In this document: in pieces, positions 5,513-5,796 of the stretch | How positions within the stretch are numbered: the first letter of the stretch is position 1 | Layout: each line of letters begins with the position of its first letter | Assembly: GCA_007128495.1 (NCBI GenBank) | Contig: SKXH01000117.1 | Location: 1-5,796 of the forward strand | Direction: 5' to 3' | From: Bacteroidota bacterium | GTDB taxonomy: Bacteria; Bacteroidota; Ignavibacteria; T3Sed10-11 | Length of the DNA: 5,796 nucleotides | The notes under the pieces: model-generated | Databases searched by the model: none | The model's input: only the letters and a program-made list of their open reading frames with translations | Told to the model about the DNA's origin: nothing | Program-made: the position numbers and the translations under genes

Positions 5513-5796
5513 ATGAACCACAATAACAAAATAATCGGGCGACAGCTTCAGAAAGCCGAATTGACCAAACTATTCGAAAAAACCCGGAACGGGCAGGGCA
5601 CCATTGCTCTGATCGCCGGTGAGGCGGGGATGGGAAAAACACTCCTTGCCGAGGAAATGCTCGATAATAGCGGACTTTCATATTATACCGGCAGATCATC
5701 GGAAGGTGTGACTCCTCCATATGGGCCGATAACAGGAATATTACGCGATTATCTCCGTCAAAATAACCTCGATACCATCGATTGCGGTTCACTGAC
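5513..5796 (+). CDS. AAA-type ATPase domain protein, N-terminal part only
   Basis: The first 94 codons are present before the window ends. The protein opens with IIGRQLQKAELTKLFEK (7-23), the typical lead-in of AAA_16-type NTPases, and has a full Walker A motif GEAGMGKT (36-43) with Lys42 and Thr43 for ATP binding. TPPYGPITGILRDYLR (67-82) resembles the region after the P-loop in large ATP-dependent LuxR- or MalT-like regulators and in ATPase-TPR signalling proteins. The C-terminal domains that would decide between these lie beyond the window. An in-frame stop at 5504-5506 makes this ATG the first possible start; no Shine-Dalgarno site is visible, unlike most genes here. The gap after the propeller stop is only 23 bases. 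Confidence 0.8.
   Translation, partial: MNHNNKIIGRQLQKAELTKLFEKTRNGQGTIALIAGEAGMGKTLLAEEMLDNSGLSYYTGRSSEGVTPPYGPITGILRDYLRQNNLDTIDCGSL

Noticed and set aside
5259..5792. Minus-strand 177-codon open frame at the right end
   Set aside because: It runs antisense to the end of the propeller gene and to the Walker A-containing ATPase start, and its translation resembles no protein family.

Overview
The window is a stretch of bacterial chromosome with moderate G+C. It holds five complete protein genes and the start of a sixth. No rRNA, tRNA, CRISPR array or transposase is visible. The lipoprotein style (short hydrophobic leader, Cys, then an acidic Ser/Pro/Asp-rich linker), the exported Asp-box propeller and the AAA-type regulator suggest a Gram-negative of the Bacteroidota/Rhodothermota/Balneolota (FCB) group. 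That assignment is an inference from gene style, not a match. Several genes have strong Shine-Dalgarno sites (GGAGG or AGGAGG), which is not typical of classical Bacteroidota.

Layout: 1-240 is a leader region with a good sigma70-like promoter. 241-861 (+) is a small acidic lipoprotein, followed by a terminator-like hairpin. 911-1366 is a gene-poor stretch with two consecutive hairpin structures (976-1103). 1538-2326 (+) is a class I SAM-dependent methyltransferase related to ArsM but lacking most of its arsenic-binding cysteines; a second well-placed in-frame start lies upstream at 1367. 2393-2881 (+) is an exported cupin, probably co-transcribed with the methyltransferase. A perfect 15-bp inverted repeat (2899-2931) separates it from the convergent, exported isoaspartyl peptidase/L-asparaginase at 2981-3973 (-). 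A 169-bp divergent promoter region follows. 4143-5489 (+) is an exported or membrane-anchored six-repeat Asp-box beta-propeller. 5513-5796 (+) is the start of an AAA-type ATPase with a Walker A motif that runs off the window.

Four of the six products have N-terminal export signals (lipoprotein, cupin, Ntn-hydrolase, propeller), so most of the window serves the cell envelope or periplasm. The isoaspartyl peptidase would hydrolyse isoaspartyl dipeptides or asparagine outside the cytoplasm. The methyltransferase-cupin pair looks like a small operon of unknown substrate. I see no convincing novel defence or mobile system. The points most worth a second look are the duplicated start of the methyltransferase, the structured intergenic region with alternative pairings, and the perfect palindrome.
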